64,000 nt of DNA from Streptomyces lincolnensis. Its GTDB lineage: Bacteria; Actinomycetota; Actinomycetes; Streptomycetales; Streptomycetaceae. The position numbers and the translations under genes were made by a program. Of the stretch, positions 1 to 8,822 are shown in pieces. The notes beneath the pieces are model-generated. The model saw nothing but the letters and a program-made list of their open reading frames with translations, was not told the origin of the DNA and searched no databases. Where the stretch lies: positions 186,001-250,000 of the forward strand of contig NZ_JAIHON010000010.1 in assembly GCF_021173675.1 (NCBI RefSeq). The letters are read 5' to 3'. The first letter of the stretch is position 1; every line of letters begins with the position of its first letter.

Positions 1-1244
1 GCGTCCTGGGAGGACTCCACCAGCGTGGCCAGTTCGTTGATGCGGGCCTCGGCGGCCTTGCGGTCGCTGACGTCGCGTACGGCGGCGGAGACCAGTAGTC
101 CGTCGGCGGTCTCCAGGGGGCTGAGGCTGATCTCGACGGGGAACTCGCTGCCGTCCTTGCGCAGTCCGTGCAGGTCCAGGCCGGCGCCCATCGGACGTAC
201 CTGTTGGTTCGTGGCGTACGCGTCCCGGTGCCGGCCGTGGTGGCCCCGCAGGCGCTGCGGTACGAGGAAGTCCACGGACTGGCCGAGGAGTTCTTCGCGG
301 CGGTAGCCGAAGAGGGCTTCGGTCTGGGCGTTGACGAGTCTGATGGTTCCGGTGTCGTCGACGATGACCATGGCGTCCGGGGCCGCCTCCAGCAGCCCAC
401 GGAACCGTTCCTCGGCGGCCTTGCGGTCGCTGACGTCGCGTACGGCGGCGGAGACCAGTAGTCCGTCGGCGGTCTCCAGGGGGCTGAGGCTGATCTCGAC
501 GGGGAACTCGCTGCCGTCCTTGCGCAGTCCGTGCAGGTCCAGGCCGGCGCCCATCGGACGTACCTGTTGGTTCGTGGCGTACGCGTCCCGGTGCCGGCCG
601 TGGTGGCCCCGCAGGCGCTGCGGTACGAGGAAGTCCACGGACTGGCCGAGGAGTTCTTCGCGGCGGTAGCCGAAGAGGGCTTCGGTCTGGGCGTTGACGA
701 GTCTGATGGTTCCGGTGTCGTCGACGATGACCATGGCGTCCGGCGCAGCCTCCAGCAGCCCACGGAACCGTTCCTCGGCGGCCTTGCGGTCGCTGACGTC
801 GCGTACGGCGGCGGAGACCAGTAGTCCGTCGGCGGTCTCCAGGGGGCTGAGGCTGATCTCGACGGGGAACTCGCTGCCGTCCTTGCGCAGTCCGTACAGG
901 TCCAGGCCGGCGCCCATCGGACGTACCTGTTGGTTCGTGGCGTACGCGTCCCGGTGCCGGCCGTGGTGGCCCCGCAGGCGCTGCGGTACGAGGAAGTCCA
1001 CGGACTGGCCGAGGAGTTCTTCGCGGCGGTAGCCGAAGAGGGCTTCGGTCTGGGCGTTGACGAGTCTGATGATTCCGGTGTCGTCGACGATGACCATGGC
1101 GTCCGGGGCCGCCTCCAGCAGCCCACGGAAGTGCTCCGCGGCGCTGCCCGGTTCGCCCGACCGCGGGGGAGGGACGTAGGTCCGCCGGTTCGGCTCCAGA
1201 CCCGTGAGCGGTCGGACGGCCGTTGCCTTGCTGTCGTCGCTCAT
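1..1244 (-). CDS. PAS-repeat sensor protein, 5' part (3' end outside window)
   Basis: Reading the minus strand from an ATG at 1244 gives an open frame to the left edge. After about 35 residues come three tandem PAS units of 121 residues each. Each contains a segment reading AAPDAMVIVDDTG, then LVNAQTEALFGY and the PAS exit motif DGSEFPVEISLSPL. The third unit ends with DRKAAEARINELATLVESSQ, which looks like the start of a further, different PAS domain. PAS domains sense ligands or redox state and usually feed a histidine kinase, a GGDEF/EAL domain or a SpoIIE phosphatase; the output domain here is outside the window. The units are nearly identical at DNA level, so the copy number may be recent or vary between strains. 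A G-rich GGGGCGG lies just before the ATG. Confidence 0.85.
   Translation of the reverse strand, partial: MSDDSKATAVRPLTGLEPNRRTYVPPPRSGEPGSAAEHFRGLLEAAPDAMVIVDDTGIIRLVNAQTEALFGYRREELLGQSVDFLVPQRLRGHHGRHRDAYATNQQVRPMGAGLDLYGLRKDGSEFPVEISLSPLETADGLLVSAAVRDVSDRKAAEERFRGLLEAAPDAMVIVDDTGTIRLVNAQTEALFGYRREELLGQSVDFLVPQRLRGHHGRHRDAYATNQQVRPMGAGLDLHGLRKDGSEFPVEISLSPLETADGLLVSAAVRDVSDRKAAEERFRGLLEAAPDAMVIVDDTGTIRLVNAQTEALFGYRREELLGQSVDFLVPQRLRGHHGRHRDAYATNQQVRPMGAGLDLHGLRKDGSEFPVEISLSPLETADGLLVSAAVRDVSDRKAAEARINELATLVESSQD
51..1139. repeat. Three tandem 363-bp repeats encoding PAS units
   Basis: The same 363-bp unit occurs three times in direct tandem (about 51-413, 414-776, 777-1139; the anchor ggcggccttg is at 51, 414 and 777). 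I see only a few substitutions between copies, for example ggggccgcc against ggcgcagcc and tccgtgcagg against tccgtacagg. The period is a multiple of three, so repeats add or remove whole 121-residue PAS domains without a frameshift. Confidence 0.95.
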
Positions 1245-1753
1245 ATCCGCCCCAGCCGACGTGTCGCCAGTGATCCGGTCATCCCAGCGCACTGCGAACC
1301 GACCCGTAGCCGTTTGTCCATCACGTGTCGCTATCGGCTCGTACCTGGTCTTTGAGTGCGTCGCTCTTGTCCGGACCGCCGGCCGGGTTAGCCGAGATTC
1401 CCGACCCCCGCAACCCGTGCGGTGTGCGCCATGGCCTGGCGTGCGTGCCGACACCAGCGGCCCACCCGCCCCGTGCTGACTGGCGCGGCCTCGCTGCCGG
1501 CGACCATCCGCCGTCCCCTGGCCTGGAGCAGTCGCAGCAGCACCAGCAGCACGGGTGCGGAGATGCCGATGCGGTCGCCGAGCCGGCCGAACAGGATGGC
1601 TCCGACGGGCCGGGCCCCGAGGCCGACCCCGTAGATGGCGAAGGAGGCCAGGGCGTTGGTTACTTGGTTACCTGGTCGTCTGAACCGCTGTCCCGCAAGA
1701 GGCCGGTGAGGGCTGCAGCGATGTCGATGCCTCGCCTGTGGCAGCCTGCCGTC
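1245..1753. other. Gene-free stretch with a transporter remnant
   Basis: No intact gene is supported here. The right part holds a decayed transporter fragment on the minus strand (separate entry). The left part must contain the promoter of the PAS-repeat gene, but I see no clear -35/-10 pair. Confidence 0.5.
1533..1669 (-). pseudogene. Remnant of an MFS (metabolite:proton symporter type) transporter
   Basis: The minus strand encodes about 35 residues reading ASFAIYGVGLGARPVGAILF then GRLGDRIG. This is the typical loop between helices 2 and 3 of MHS-type MFS permeases, with a conserved G-x-L-x-D-R-x-G motif. Similarity stops abruptly on both sides, and the surrounding open frame shows no other transmembrane segment. 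A complete member would have about 430 residues. This is best read as a leftover of a deleted transporter gene. Confidence 0.5.
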
Positions 1754-2101
1754 ATGCCAGCCGAACTGCGCGAACACGCAGGGCGTCACTACGCCGTCCG
1801 GTTTCACTACGCCCTGCCCGACGACGCCTGGGCCGTCGAGTTGAGCGAGGCCGTGCCCGCGCCCGCGCCACCTGCACGGGCCGAGAACCCGGATGCGGAG
1901 ACGCACCTGCCAGGAGCCGCCTTCATGGTGGCGTTTGTCCCCGATGAGGATCCGGATCTGGAACCGACCGTCCACATCCACAGACACGATGAGCATGTCA
2001 TCCCCTACGAGATCATGCGCTGGTTCATGGAGCGGGTGGCCGACCAGGTCGAACGCTGCCGTGCCGCCTTCGGGCAGAGCGGGCGGGAATCAGCGGAATA
2101 G
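1754..2101 (+). CDS. Hypothetical small protein
   Basis: 115 residues from the ATG at 1754, starting MPAELREHAGRHYAVRFHYA. The frame is also open upstream (another ATG at 1722), so the start is uncertain. The sequence is acidic, with an HxHRHDEHVIPYEIMRWFME segment near residue 80 that looks like an ordered helix, and no signal peptide or membrane segment. Codon use fits a real gene better than the overlapping frames. I do not recognise the family. It stands alone between a transporter remnant and the convergent SDR gene. Confidence 0.5.
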   Translation: MPAELREHAGRHYAVRFHYALPDDAWAVELSEAVPAPAPPARAENPDAETHLPGAAFMVAFVPDEDPDLEPTVHIHRHDEHVIPYEIMRWFMERVADQVERCRAAFGQSGRESAE

Positions 2102-2307
2102 GACCGTTCACCGGGTTGGGCGAGTCGACTGAACCCGTCGACGGCGGGGTGGAGGTTGGGCTGCGTCGGGAGAAGGCTCTGTGAGGCGGCACAGGGCGGG
2201 GTGGTGAGCCGCGGCTGACCACCCCGCCCTGCATGCGGGCCACGACTTGCTCGACGTGGCCGTTCCGTGCCGCGAGGGTATGGCGGCAGGGCACTGGTGA
2301 CGAAGTG

Positions 2308-3018
2308 TCAGGCGGTGAGGCGTGCGCCGCCGTCCGTCTCGATGACGGTTCCGGTGATGTTGGGGTTGGTGGCCAGCAGCACGATGACCTCGGCAATATC
2401 CGGGGCGGTGGCTATGCGCTTGGTGGGCAGGGTGTCGGCGGCCTGCTTGAAGAACGCGGATCGGTCCTCGGGGGCGAGTCCGTCCCACCAGGGCGTGTCC
2501 ACGTATCCCGGAGAGACGGCGTTGACGCGGATCGGCGCCAGCTCGGCGGCGAGTGGTTGGACGAGCCCTTCGACGGCGGCGTTGAGCGAACCGATCCCGG
2601 CTGTGCCGGGCAGGGCGGCCCTCGCCGTGACGGCTCCGACGAGGGTGATCGAGGCGTCCTCGCCGAGGTGGGCGAGCGAGGCCTGGAGTGCGGTGACGGT
2701 GGGCCAGTACTTCTCCTCGAACGCCTGCCGCAGGCCGTCGAGCGGCAACTCGCCGAGCGGGCCGGCGCCGCCCGTGCCGGAGAGGGTGATGACGAGGTGG
2801 CGGATCGGGGCGACCCTCGCCGCGAGCGACGCGACCGCCACCGCGTCGGCGGCGTCGAGAACGTGCCCGTGGACGTCTCCGTCGATGGCCGAGGTCGCCC
2901 GGTCGAGCCGCTCCGCGTTCCGTCCGGCGATGTGGACCGCGTGTCCTCGGTCGGCGAGTTGCCGGGCAACCGCCAGGCCGACCCCCGACGTGCCACCGAT
3001 CACGAGTGCAGTGGACAT
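2308..3018 (-). CDS. SDR-family oxidoreductase lacking the usual catalytic Tyr
   Basis: 236 residues from the ATG at 3018, which has AGGGAG at good spacing; a GTG at 3024 is too close to that ribosome site. The N-terminal Rossmann motif GGTSGVGLAVA binds NAD(P)H, and the core ends with the SDR-typical LAPIRVNAVSPGYVDT. Where most SDRs have YxxxK, this protein reads SLNAAVEG. It therefore belongs to the group of SDRs without the standard Ser-Tyr-Lys triad, and activity cannot be assumed. It is divergent from a TetR gene, with two identical palindromes between them, so it is probably the main target of that repressor. Confidence 0.85.
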   Translation of the reverse strand: MSTALVIGGTSGVGLAVARQLADRGHAVHIAGRNAERLDRATSAIDGDVHGHVLDAADAVAVASLAARVAPIRHLVITLSGTGGAGPLGELPLDGLRQAFEEKYWPTVTALQASLAHLGEDASITLVGAVTARAALPGTAGIGSLNAAVEGLVQPLAAELAPIRVNAVSPGYVDTPWWDGLAPEDRSAFFKQAADTLPTKRIATAPDIAEVIVLLATNPNITGTVIETDGGARLTA

Positions 3019-3029
3019 GCTCACTCCCT

Positions 3030-3051
3030 ATTTCTAGACGTGACGTCTCGA
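3030..3051. promoter_or_regulatory. Operator copy 1 (AGACGT-g-ACGTCT), SDR side
   Basis: A 22-bp block contains the perfect palindrome AGACGTgACGTCT at 3036-3048. It lies 12 bp upstream of the SDR start and is repeated exactly at 3066-3087. This arrangement is typical of TetR-family operators; binding is inferred. Confidence 0.7.
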
Positions 3052-3065
3052 ATGAGAGTAGCAGC

Positions 3066-3087
3066 ATTTCTAGACGTGACGTCTCGA
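3066..3087. promoter_or_regulatory. Operator copy 2 (AGACGT-g-ACGTCT), TetR side
   Basis: Exact second copy of the 22-bp block, same orientation, 36 bp from the first (palindrome 3072-3084) and 21 bp upstream of the TetR start codon. It would allow autoregulation. Confidence 0.7.
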
Positions 3088-3108
3088 TAATGGGTTAGGC
3101 TGGCCCGC

Positions 3109-3702
3109 ATGACCGGCGCCACGACACCCACCCGCGGCCGCAAGCGGAGCGAGCAGACGAGGCTCGCGATCCTCACCGCCGCCTATGAGCTCACGACCGA
3201 GGTCGGCTTTCCGGACCTCACCATCGAGGGCATCGCCGCCCGTGCCGGAGCGGGCAAGCAGACCGTGTACCGCTGGTGGCCCACGAAGGCGGACGTCCTG
3301 CTCGAAGCCCTGGCGCTCAAGGCGGATCTGAAGGTCTCCATCGCGGACCAGGGTTCGTTCGACACGGAGCTGGACACGTTCCTGCGTGACTCCGCCGCCC
3401 TGATGGCCTTTCCGGGGGTGGTCCCCGTCCTGCGCTCCTTGATGGCCGAGGCGCAGCGCGACGCGGACTTCCGGCACCGCTTCCAGGACGGCTTCCTGAC
3501 CAAACGCAGGGCCGCGCTCGAGACCGTCGTCGAGCGGGCCGCGGCCCGCGGTGACAAGCCCGCTCACCTGACGGCAGCCTTCGCCGCCGACCTGGTGTTC
3601 GGCCTGATCTGGTACCGGGTCCTCGCCACCGAGCGGCTTCTCGACCAGGACGACATCACCGCCGTCCGGCGACTGCTGAACGGGCACTCCGGCGAGGAGT
3701 AG
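3109..3702 (+). CDS. TetR/AcrR-family transcriptional repressor
   Basis: 197 residues. The N-terminus carries a TetR helix-turn-helix (residues about 15-62, with TIEGIAARAGAGKQTVYRWW followed by PTKADVLLEAL). The C-terminal half is the variable ligand-binding domain of the TetR_C type with a DLVFGLIWYR segment. It is divergent from the SDR gene and separated by two identical palindromes, so it most likely represses both the SDR gene and itself until a small ligand binds. The ligand is unknown. Confidence 0.9.
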   Translation: MTGATTPTRGRKRSEQTRLAILTAAYELTTEVGFPDLTIEGIAARAGAGKQTVYRWWPTKADVLLEALALKADLKVSIADQGSFDTELDTFLRDSAALMAFPGVVPVLRSLMAEAQRDADFRHRFQDGFLTKRRAALETVVERAAARGDKPAHLTAAFAADLVFGLIWYRVLATERLLDQDDITAVRRLLNGHSGEE

Positions 3703-4113
3703 CGCATGCCCGACGGACCGGCCACCGCGCCGGCCGCCGCGCCCGCCGAGGCGCCGGATGGCGATGCTGTCGGGCGATTGAGGAAACCCTGCGCAGCGGT
3801 CTGATCCGCAGTGAGATCGCCGCCCACTCGCTGCGCGGCCGCACCCTGCTGCGCCACGGCGACACGGTCGCCGCCCAGGACCAGGCCCGCCAGGCCCGCC
3901 ACGCCGTCCGTATCGCCGTCCGTATCGCCGTCCGTATCGCCGTATGGATCTCCGCCCCGTGGGTCGAGCGACTCCCGAAGCCGACAGCGGTCAGGGTCTC
4001 CGAGGCGCCCTCCGCCGGCTCACGGGGCCGGGGGTGGAATTCTCCATTCCGATATTTTAAAGTACAAGGAAATCGCTTTCCCGGCATGGTATGCCCTGAG
4101 GTGAGGTGGCTCC
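3703..4113 (+). pseudogene. Gene-free stretch with a probable frameshifted gene remnant
   Basis: From an ATG at 3706 an alanine/proline-rich frame runs only about 32 codons. A neighbouring frame then continues with EETLRSGLIRSEIAAHSLRG and RTLLRHGDTVAAQDQARQAR, which resembles a tetratricopeptide-type helical pair. This looks like one small gene broken by a frameshift near 3780. It is followed by three exact copies of the 12-mer gccgtccgtatc (3903-3938). The rest (about 4030-4113) is unusually AT-rich and probably carries the promoter of the next gene. Confidence 0.35.
3903..3938. repeat. 12-bp tandem repeat, three copies
   Basis: gccgtccgtatc occurs three times head to tail, followed by a partial fourth copy. 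It lies within the decayed region. Confidence 0.8.
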
Positions 4114-7100
4114 TTGGGACGTCCCGAACGGCCAGTGGACCCCGAGTCCGGGCCCTTGCAACGCTTCGCGCACGAGTTGCGGTCGCTGCGCAGGGACGGT
4201 GGATTGCCGTCGTACCGGACGATGGCCCAGCGCACCGGCCTCTCCGTGACCGCGCTGTCGCGGGCGGCCTCCGGCGAGCGGCTGGCTTCGGCCGCGGTGG
4301 TGCGGGCGTACGCGCTGGCCTGCGGAGCGGATCCGGACGAGTGGGAGCGCCGTCGCCAGGTCGTCGCCGAGGAGACGGCACCGCAGGGCGCGGAAGAGGG
4401 GGACTGTCCCTACAGGGGGTCGGCGAGGTTCGAGGCGGGCGACAGGGCGTTGTTCTTCGGCCGGGACCGGCTGGTCGAGGACGCGCTGAAGCTGGTGGTG
4501 GACCACCGGTTCGCGGTGCTGCACGGCGCTTCGGGCAGCGGGAAGTCCTCACTTCTGCGGGCCGGACTGCTGCCCCGTCTCGACGACCTGGTCCGGGAGC
4601 GCGGGTGCGGTACGGAACTCCGGCTGATCACGCCGGGGCCCCGGCCCGCGATCACTCACGAGCGGCTGCTGGATCCGCCGCCGGACGGGCCGGAACGGCT
4701 CGTGGTGGTGGACCAGTTCGAGGAGGTCTTCACGCTCTGCCGGGACCGGGCCGACCGCTGGCGGTTCGTGGACCGGCTCCTGGCCGCCCGTGCACCGGCG
4801 AGCCGGTTGCGCGTGGTGATCGCGATGGGCGGCAGCTTCCACATCCGATGTGCGGAGCACGACGGTCTGGCCGACGTGCTGCGACACAACACCCTGACCG
4901 TCCGGCCCATGACGCGGGCGGAGTTGCAGGAGGCGGTGGTCAGACCGGCCACGGCGGCGGGGCTGCGGGTGGAGCGGGAGCTCACCGCCCGGATCGTCGA
5001 GGAGGCCGTGGACCGGCCCGGCGCGTTGCCGCTGCTCTCGCAGGCCCTGCGGGAGACCTGGCGGAGACGGACCAGCGGTGTTCTGACGCCGGCCGTGTAC
5101 GAGGCGGCGGGCGGCATCGGCGGCGCGATCGCCGCGGCCGCGGAGGAGGTCTACGGCGGCCTCTCGCCCGTCCAGGCCGCCGCCGCACGGCGGTTACTGC
5201 TCGCGCTCATCACCCCCGGCGAGGGCAGGGCCGACACCCGCCGCCCGTACAGCCTCGCCGATCTGCGCGAGTGGCCCGACCCCGAACTGCCCGCCGTGGT
5301 CGACCGGCTCGCCGGCGCCCGGCTCGTCGTCCTGGACGAGGAGAACGTCGAACTCGCCCACGAGGCCCTGATCACACACTGGCCCAGGCTCCAGGAGTGG
5401 ATCGAGACGAACCGGGAACGGCTGCGCGAGCACCGGCGCCTCAGCGAGGCCGCGCGGCTCTGGACGGAGCGCGACCACGACCCCGCCACCCTCTACCGGG
5501 GAACCCATCTGGCCGTCGCCGACCTGCTGTTCGGCCGGGGCACCAGCGACCACGGCCTCACCGGGCGGGAGCGGGCCTTCCTCAGCGCCTCCCGGGTCGC
5601 CGACTCCCTGGAGAGCTGGACCGCGGGGCGGATCCGACGGCGGATGCGGTCACTGGCCGTCGCGTGCACCGTCGTCGTGGTGGGCGCGCTCGTCGTCGGG
5701 CAGATGGCCTGGCAGCGCAACAACGCGGCCGACCTGGAACACATTCGTGCCGCGGCCCTGGAGGCCGCCGCTCTCGCCGCCCGCACCCAGCCGGTCGATC
5801 CCCGTACCGCCGCACTGCTGAGCGTCGCCGCCTGGCGGCTCGCCCCCGGCCCGGTCAGCCGTTCCGCCCTGGCCAATACCCTCGCCGAACCCGAGGACGA
5901 CATCCTGACCGGGCCGGTGCTCGGTGACGACGACCGCGCCTTCCTCACCGACTCCGGCCGCACCCTGCTGGTGGCGGGCTCCGGAACCTGGTCCTCCTGG
6001 GACGTGGCCACGCACCGCCCCACCGGATCGGGTGCGCTGCCGGACGGTCAGGTGGCCGAGGCCGACTCCGCGGGCCGGAACCTGCTGCTGACCGGCGGGG
6101 GCCTGTGGCACCTGGCCGCGGGGAGCGGCAGCGGTCGTCTCGTGGCGGGTGGCCGCGTCCTCGGCTTCGGGGCCGACGGACACAGCTATGTCGTACGGGA
6201 TTCGGGGCCGGACCCCAGGGTGCGGCTGCGCGCGGTCGACGACGGCAGGACGTTGTTCGAGGCGGCGGGCGACGACTATCCCGTGCCCTCGCCCGACGGT
6301 CACCTGGTGACCGTCTGTCTGCCGGACAGGCCGCCGCAGGTGTGGGACACCGCCCGGGACCGGATCCGACCAGGCGCCTGGAAGACCGTCCGGCCGGCGG
6401 ACTGCTCCTCGGCGACCGTCGCCTTCGACGCGGACGGCGCACGACTCGCCGTGGCCACGGACACCGGCGTCCGCGTCTGGGACACCGCCACCGGGCGGCA
6501 GCTCGCCGACCTCGCCGGGCCGGCCGCCGGGCACCTCGCCTTCGCACCGGACGGATCGTTCCTGGCGGCGTCCGGCCCCGACGGTGTCACCGTCTGGCGG
6601 ATCGCGTCCTCACGGCTGCCGGTGCTACGCCAGCCGGTACCCGGCGGCTCCGTCACCGGCCTCGCCTGGGACCCGGCCGGCCGGACCCTGCGCTATCTGA
6701 CCGGCAGCACCGTGCACTCCCTGGACCTCGCCTCCGCCCTGGCCTCCCCGTGGCGTGAGCGAGCCGTGGACGCCGTGGCGCTCAGTCCGGACGGCCGGCT
6801 CCTTGCCACGGCCGAGCGGAGTGCGGCCGGCTACCGGCTCCGCATCCGGCAGACCCGTTCCGCTCGCCTCGTCACCGAACAGGCCTTCCCCCGCCGGGCC
6901 ACCGACCCCGGCAAGGCCTCCCGCCCGCTGATCGCCTTCAGCCCGGACAGCCGCAGCATCGCCTACGGCGCCACCGTGGTGCCCGGGCCCGCCCGCACCG
7001 TGCGGTTCACGGTGCGGGACGTCTCGCCGGCCGGCCGCGAGGGCACCTCCTTCGACGTGACGGGTCCGGCGGGGGCCACGGCCCGCGGAATCGTCCTCAC

Positions 7101-8235
7101 CGCGCGCGGCCGCAAGCTGCTGGTCGGCTGGAGCACGCCCGCGGGCGCGCTCGTCGGACAGATGTGGGACACCGTGCCCGGGACCCCGCGGGCACGGTCG
7201 TTGGACCCGGAGGCCGTGGTCAGGGAGGCGATGGCTGCCGGTGTCACCGGCCGGATGGCCATATCGCCCGAGGGACCCGACCCTCACCCCTCGTTCGTCG
7301 ACCCGACGCAGACGTACGACCTCGCGATCAGCGTCGGCGGCGCGCACGTGGCGACGGGCGGGGCCTTCGGCACCGTCACCGTGTGGGACACCGGAGCGGA
7401 CCGTGTCCCGAAAGCCGTGATCCCCGCGCCCCCTGCTTCCGCCGGATGCGTCGCCTGCGAGCAGGTCACCGCCCTGGCCTTCAGCCCTGACGGCACCACC
7501 CTCGCCGTCGCCTACGGCTCGGGAGCCCTGAGGCTGTGGGACCTCCATCTGAACCGGCCCCTGGGCGGTAGCCAAATCACCTCGGGCGATGTGATCGACT
7601 CCCTGGCCTTCGGCCCCGACGGCTCCCTCTACGCCGTCGGCCCGCACGTCTCCCTCCGCGCCTATCCCATCGGCCCCGCACAGGTCGCCGCCCGGCTCTG
7701 CGCCCGCGCGGGGCGGTCCCTGACCGTCACCGAGTGGCGGCGCTACTTCCCCGGCGTGGCCTACCGTCGCGTCTGCGACGGGTCTCATCTGGACGACGGG
7801 TCCCGCCCGGACGACGGGTCCGGGCAGGCCGTGACCGAGCCCGGCCCCGGCTCGGACACCGGCTCCGGCCTCGTCGAGCCGGCCCGCGAGGCTCCGGCGA
7901 CGACAGCGCTCCCGGACAACACCGACGGCCAAGAGCCCGTGCCCACTCCCGCTGCCCCGCCCCGGACACGGCCGGAACAGGGGACGGGCAAGGACCGGGC
8001 GAATGAGGGGCAGGCGGGCCAAGGCCAGGCGGGCCAGGATCAGGCGGGCCAGGATCAGGCGGGCCAGGATCAGGCGGGCCAAGGCCGGGTGGGCGAGGAC
8101 CAGGTGGCCAAGAGCCAGGTGGGCAAGAACGAGGCGACCAAGAGCCACGCGGGTGAGCACCGCAAGGCGGAAAGCACTCCAGCTGTGGACCGCGATCCTC
8201 GTGGTGCGCGGTCTCCCTCCGCCGGTCGGCGGTAG
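4114..8235 (+). CDS. HTH-nSTAND NTPase-WD40 repeat protein, membrane anchored
   Basis: 1373 residues from a TTG at 4114 preceded by GAGGTGAGG; a GTG at 4135 is an alternative start. Residues about 15-80 form an XRE-like helix-turn-helix (YRTMAQRTGLSVTALSRAAS). Residues about 100-440 are an nSTAND P-loop module, with Walker A GASGSGKSS at 138-146 and Walker B VVVDQFEEV. A single membrane helix lies at about 512-532. About 600 residues with WD40-like blades follow (LAFSPDG, VRVWDTATG). The tail after about residue 1240 is Pro/Gln-rich, with ten pentapeptide repeats of the QAGQD type. Such proteins are thought to be signalling switches in actinomycetes; the trigger is unknown. The segment that reads VVGVRADFY in relatives here reads VVIAMGGSF, so a usually conserved Arg-x-Asp is lost. 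It is a stand-alone gene. Confidence 0.85.
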   Translation: MGRPERPVDPESGPLQRFAHELRSLRRDGGLPSYRTMAQRTGLSVTALSRAASGERLASAAVVRAYALACGADPDEWERRRQVVAEETAPQGAEEGDCPYRGSARFEAGDRALFFGRDRLVEDALKLVVDHRFAVLHGASGSGKSSLLRAGLLPRLDDLVRERGCGTELRLITPGPRPAITHERLLDPPPDGPERLVVVDQFEEVFTLCRDRADRWRFVDRLLAARAPASRLRVVIAMGGSFHIRCAEHDGLADVLRHNTLTVRPMTRAELQEAVVRPATAAGLRVERELTARIVEEAVDRPGALPLLSQALRETWRRRTSGVLTPAVYEAAGGIGGAIAAAAEEVYGGLSPVQAAAARRLLLALITPGEGRADTRRPYSLADLREWPDPELPAVVDRLAGARLVVLDEENVELAHEALITHWPRLQEWIETNRERLREHRRLSEAARLWTERDHDPATLYRGTHLAVADLLFGRGTSDHGLTGRERAFLSASRVADSLESWTAGRIRRRMRSLAVACTVVVVGALVVGQMAWQRNNAADLEHIRAAALEAAALAARTQPVDPRTAALLSVAAWRLAPGPVSRSALANTLAEPEDDILTGPVLGDDDRAFLTDSGRTLLVAGSGTWSSWDVATHRPTGSGALPDGQVAEADSAGRNLLLTGGGLWHLAAGSGSGRLVAGGRVLGFGADGHSYVVRDSGPDPRVRLRAVDDGRTLFEAAGDDYPVPSPDGHLVTVCLPDRPPQVWDTARDRIRPGAWKTVRPADCSSATVAFDADGARLAVATDTGVRVWDTATGRQLADLAGPAAGHLAFAPDGSFLAASGPDGVTVWRIASSRLPVLRQPVPGGSVTGLAWDPAGRTLRYLTGSTVHSLDLASALASPWRERAVDAVALSPDGRLLATAERSAAGYRLRIRQTRSARLVTEQAFPRRATDPGKASRPLIAFSPDSRSIAYGATVVPGPARTVRFTVRDVSPAGREGTSFDVTGPAGATARGIVLTARGRKLLVGWSTPAGALVGQMWDTVPGTPRARSLDPEAVVREAMAAGVTGRMAISPEGPDPHPSFVDPTQTYDLAISVGGAHVATGGAFGTVTVWDTGADRVPKAVIPAPPASAGCVACEQVTALAFSPDGTTLAVAYGSGALRLWDLHLNRPLGGSQITSGDVIDSLAFGPDGSLYAVGPHVSLRAYPIGPAQVAARLCARAGRSLTVTEWRRYFPGVAYRRVCDGSHLDDGSRPDDGSGQAVTEPGPGSDTGSGLVEPAREAPATTALPDNTDGQEPVPTPAAPPRTRPEQGTGKDRANEGQAGQGQAGQDQAGQDQAGQDQAGQGRVGEDQVAKSQVGKNEATKSHAGEHRKAESTPAVDRDPRGARSPSAGRR
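8011..8160 (+). repeat. 15-bp coding tandem repeat, ten units
   Basis: Ten consecutive 15-bp units encode pentapeptides. The first five are nearly identical (QAGQG/QAGQD). Later units drift to RVGED, QVAKS, QVGKN, EATKS and HAGEH. This gradient suggests slippage-driven growth at one end with older units at the 3' side. The repeat lies in the hydrophilic tail of the WD40 protein. Confidence 0.9.
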
Positions 8236-8822
8236 CGGCCGACTTGGCAGCCGCGGGCCGGCGCGTTGGGTGCCGGGGTGGTGCTCGTCTGGTCTGCCGA
8301 GGCCGCACCACCAACCCTGAAACCAGCCTTGCCGCGCCATGCAGCGTCTTTGCCGCCCGCCGCCCGCCAGCCTGCGACTGCCCCCGGCCCCTGAAGGCCC
8401 GGTGGACCCGTGCCGCCGCCAGGAGTTTCACCAGGGCCCCGGCATGGGCGATTCAGCCCGCCGCCCGAGAATTCGGCCACCGGTCGGGCGAGGAATACCC
8501 CGGTCATGTCCGTGTATCCCGTCCGACACGACGGCGACATACGGCCGCGCCGTACCCGGCAGTAGGTCGCCGATCGCGTTGTTTACCCCTCTGACCTGCA
8601 TTGATCAACAATTCCGAGGCTCCGAGAGTGGATGTCGAACGGCCCGCTCCACCGCCGCCGACTCCCCCCGGTGCGGCGGAGGCGCGGTCACCGGTGCCGG
8701 CCCTCACACCCTGAGGGCCGGCAAAAAGCAGCAGCGAACAGCAGCGCAGAAGTAATTCCCGGGCTTTCGTCAGCAATGTTCTCCCGCCCCACGGGAGAAG
8801 CCGACTTTCACTGGAGTATTCG
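8236..8822. other. 587-bp stretch without a convincing gene
   Basis: Open frames here have no recognisable domains. The only clear structure is a perfect hairpin at 8696-8722 (separate entry). The promoter of the exported-protein gene starting at 8823 should lie in the last 100 bp, where composition falls below the local GC level. Confidence 0.5.
8696..8722. terminator. Perfect 11-bp hairpin
   Basis: gccggccctca and tgagggccggc form an 11-bp perfect stem around a 5-nt loop. There is no T-tract on the plus strand. The hairpin may end transcription from the WD40 gene or sit in the 5' leader of the next gene. Confidence 0.45.

Noticed and set aside
25..1355. Long plus-strand frames across the PAS repeats
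   Set aside because: They repeat every 363 bp only because the DNA repeats; the minus strand gives clear PAS domains.
1388..1996. 202-codon minus-strand frame
   Set aside because: Only about 35 residues look like a transporter; the rest is antisense to the more convincing small plus-strand gene.
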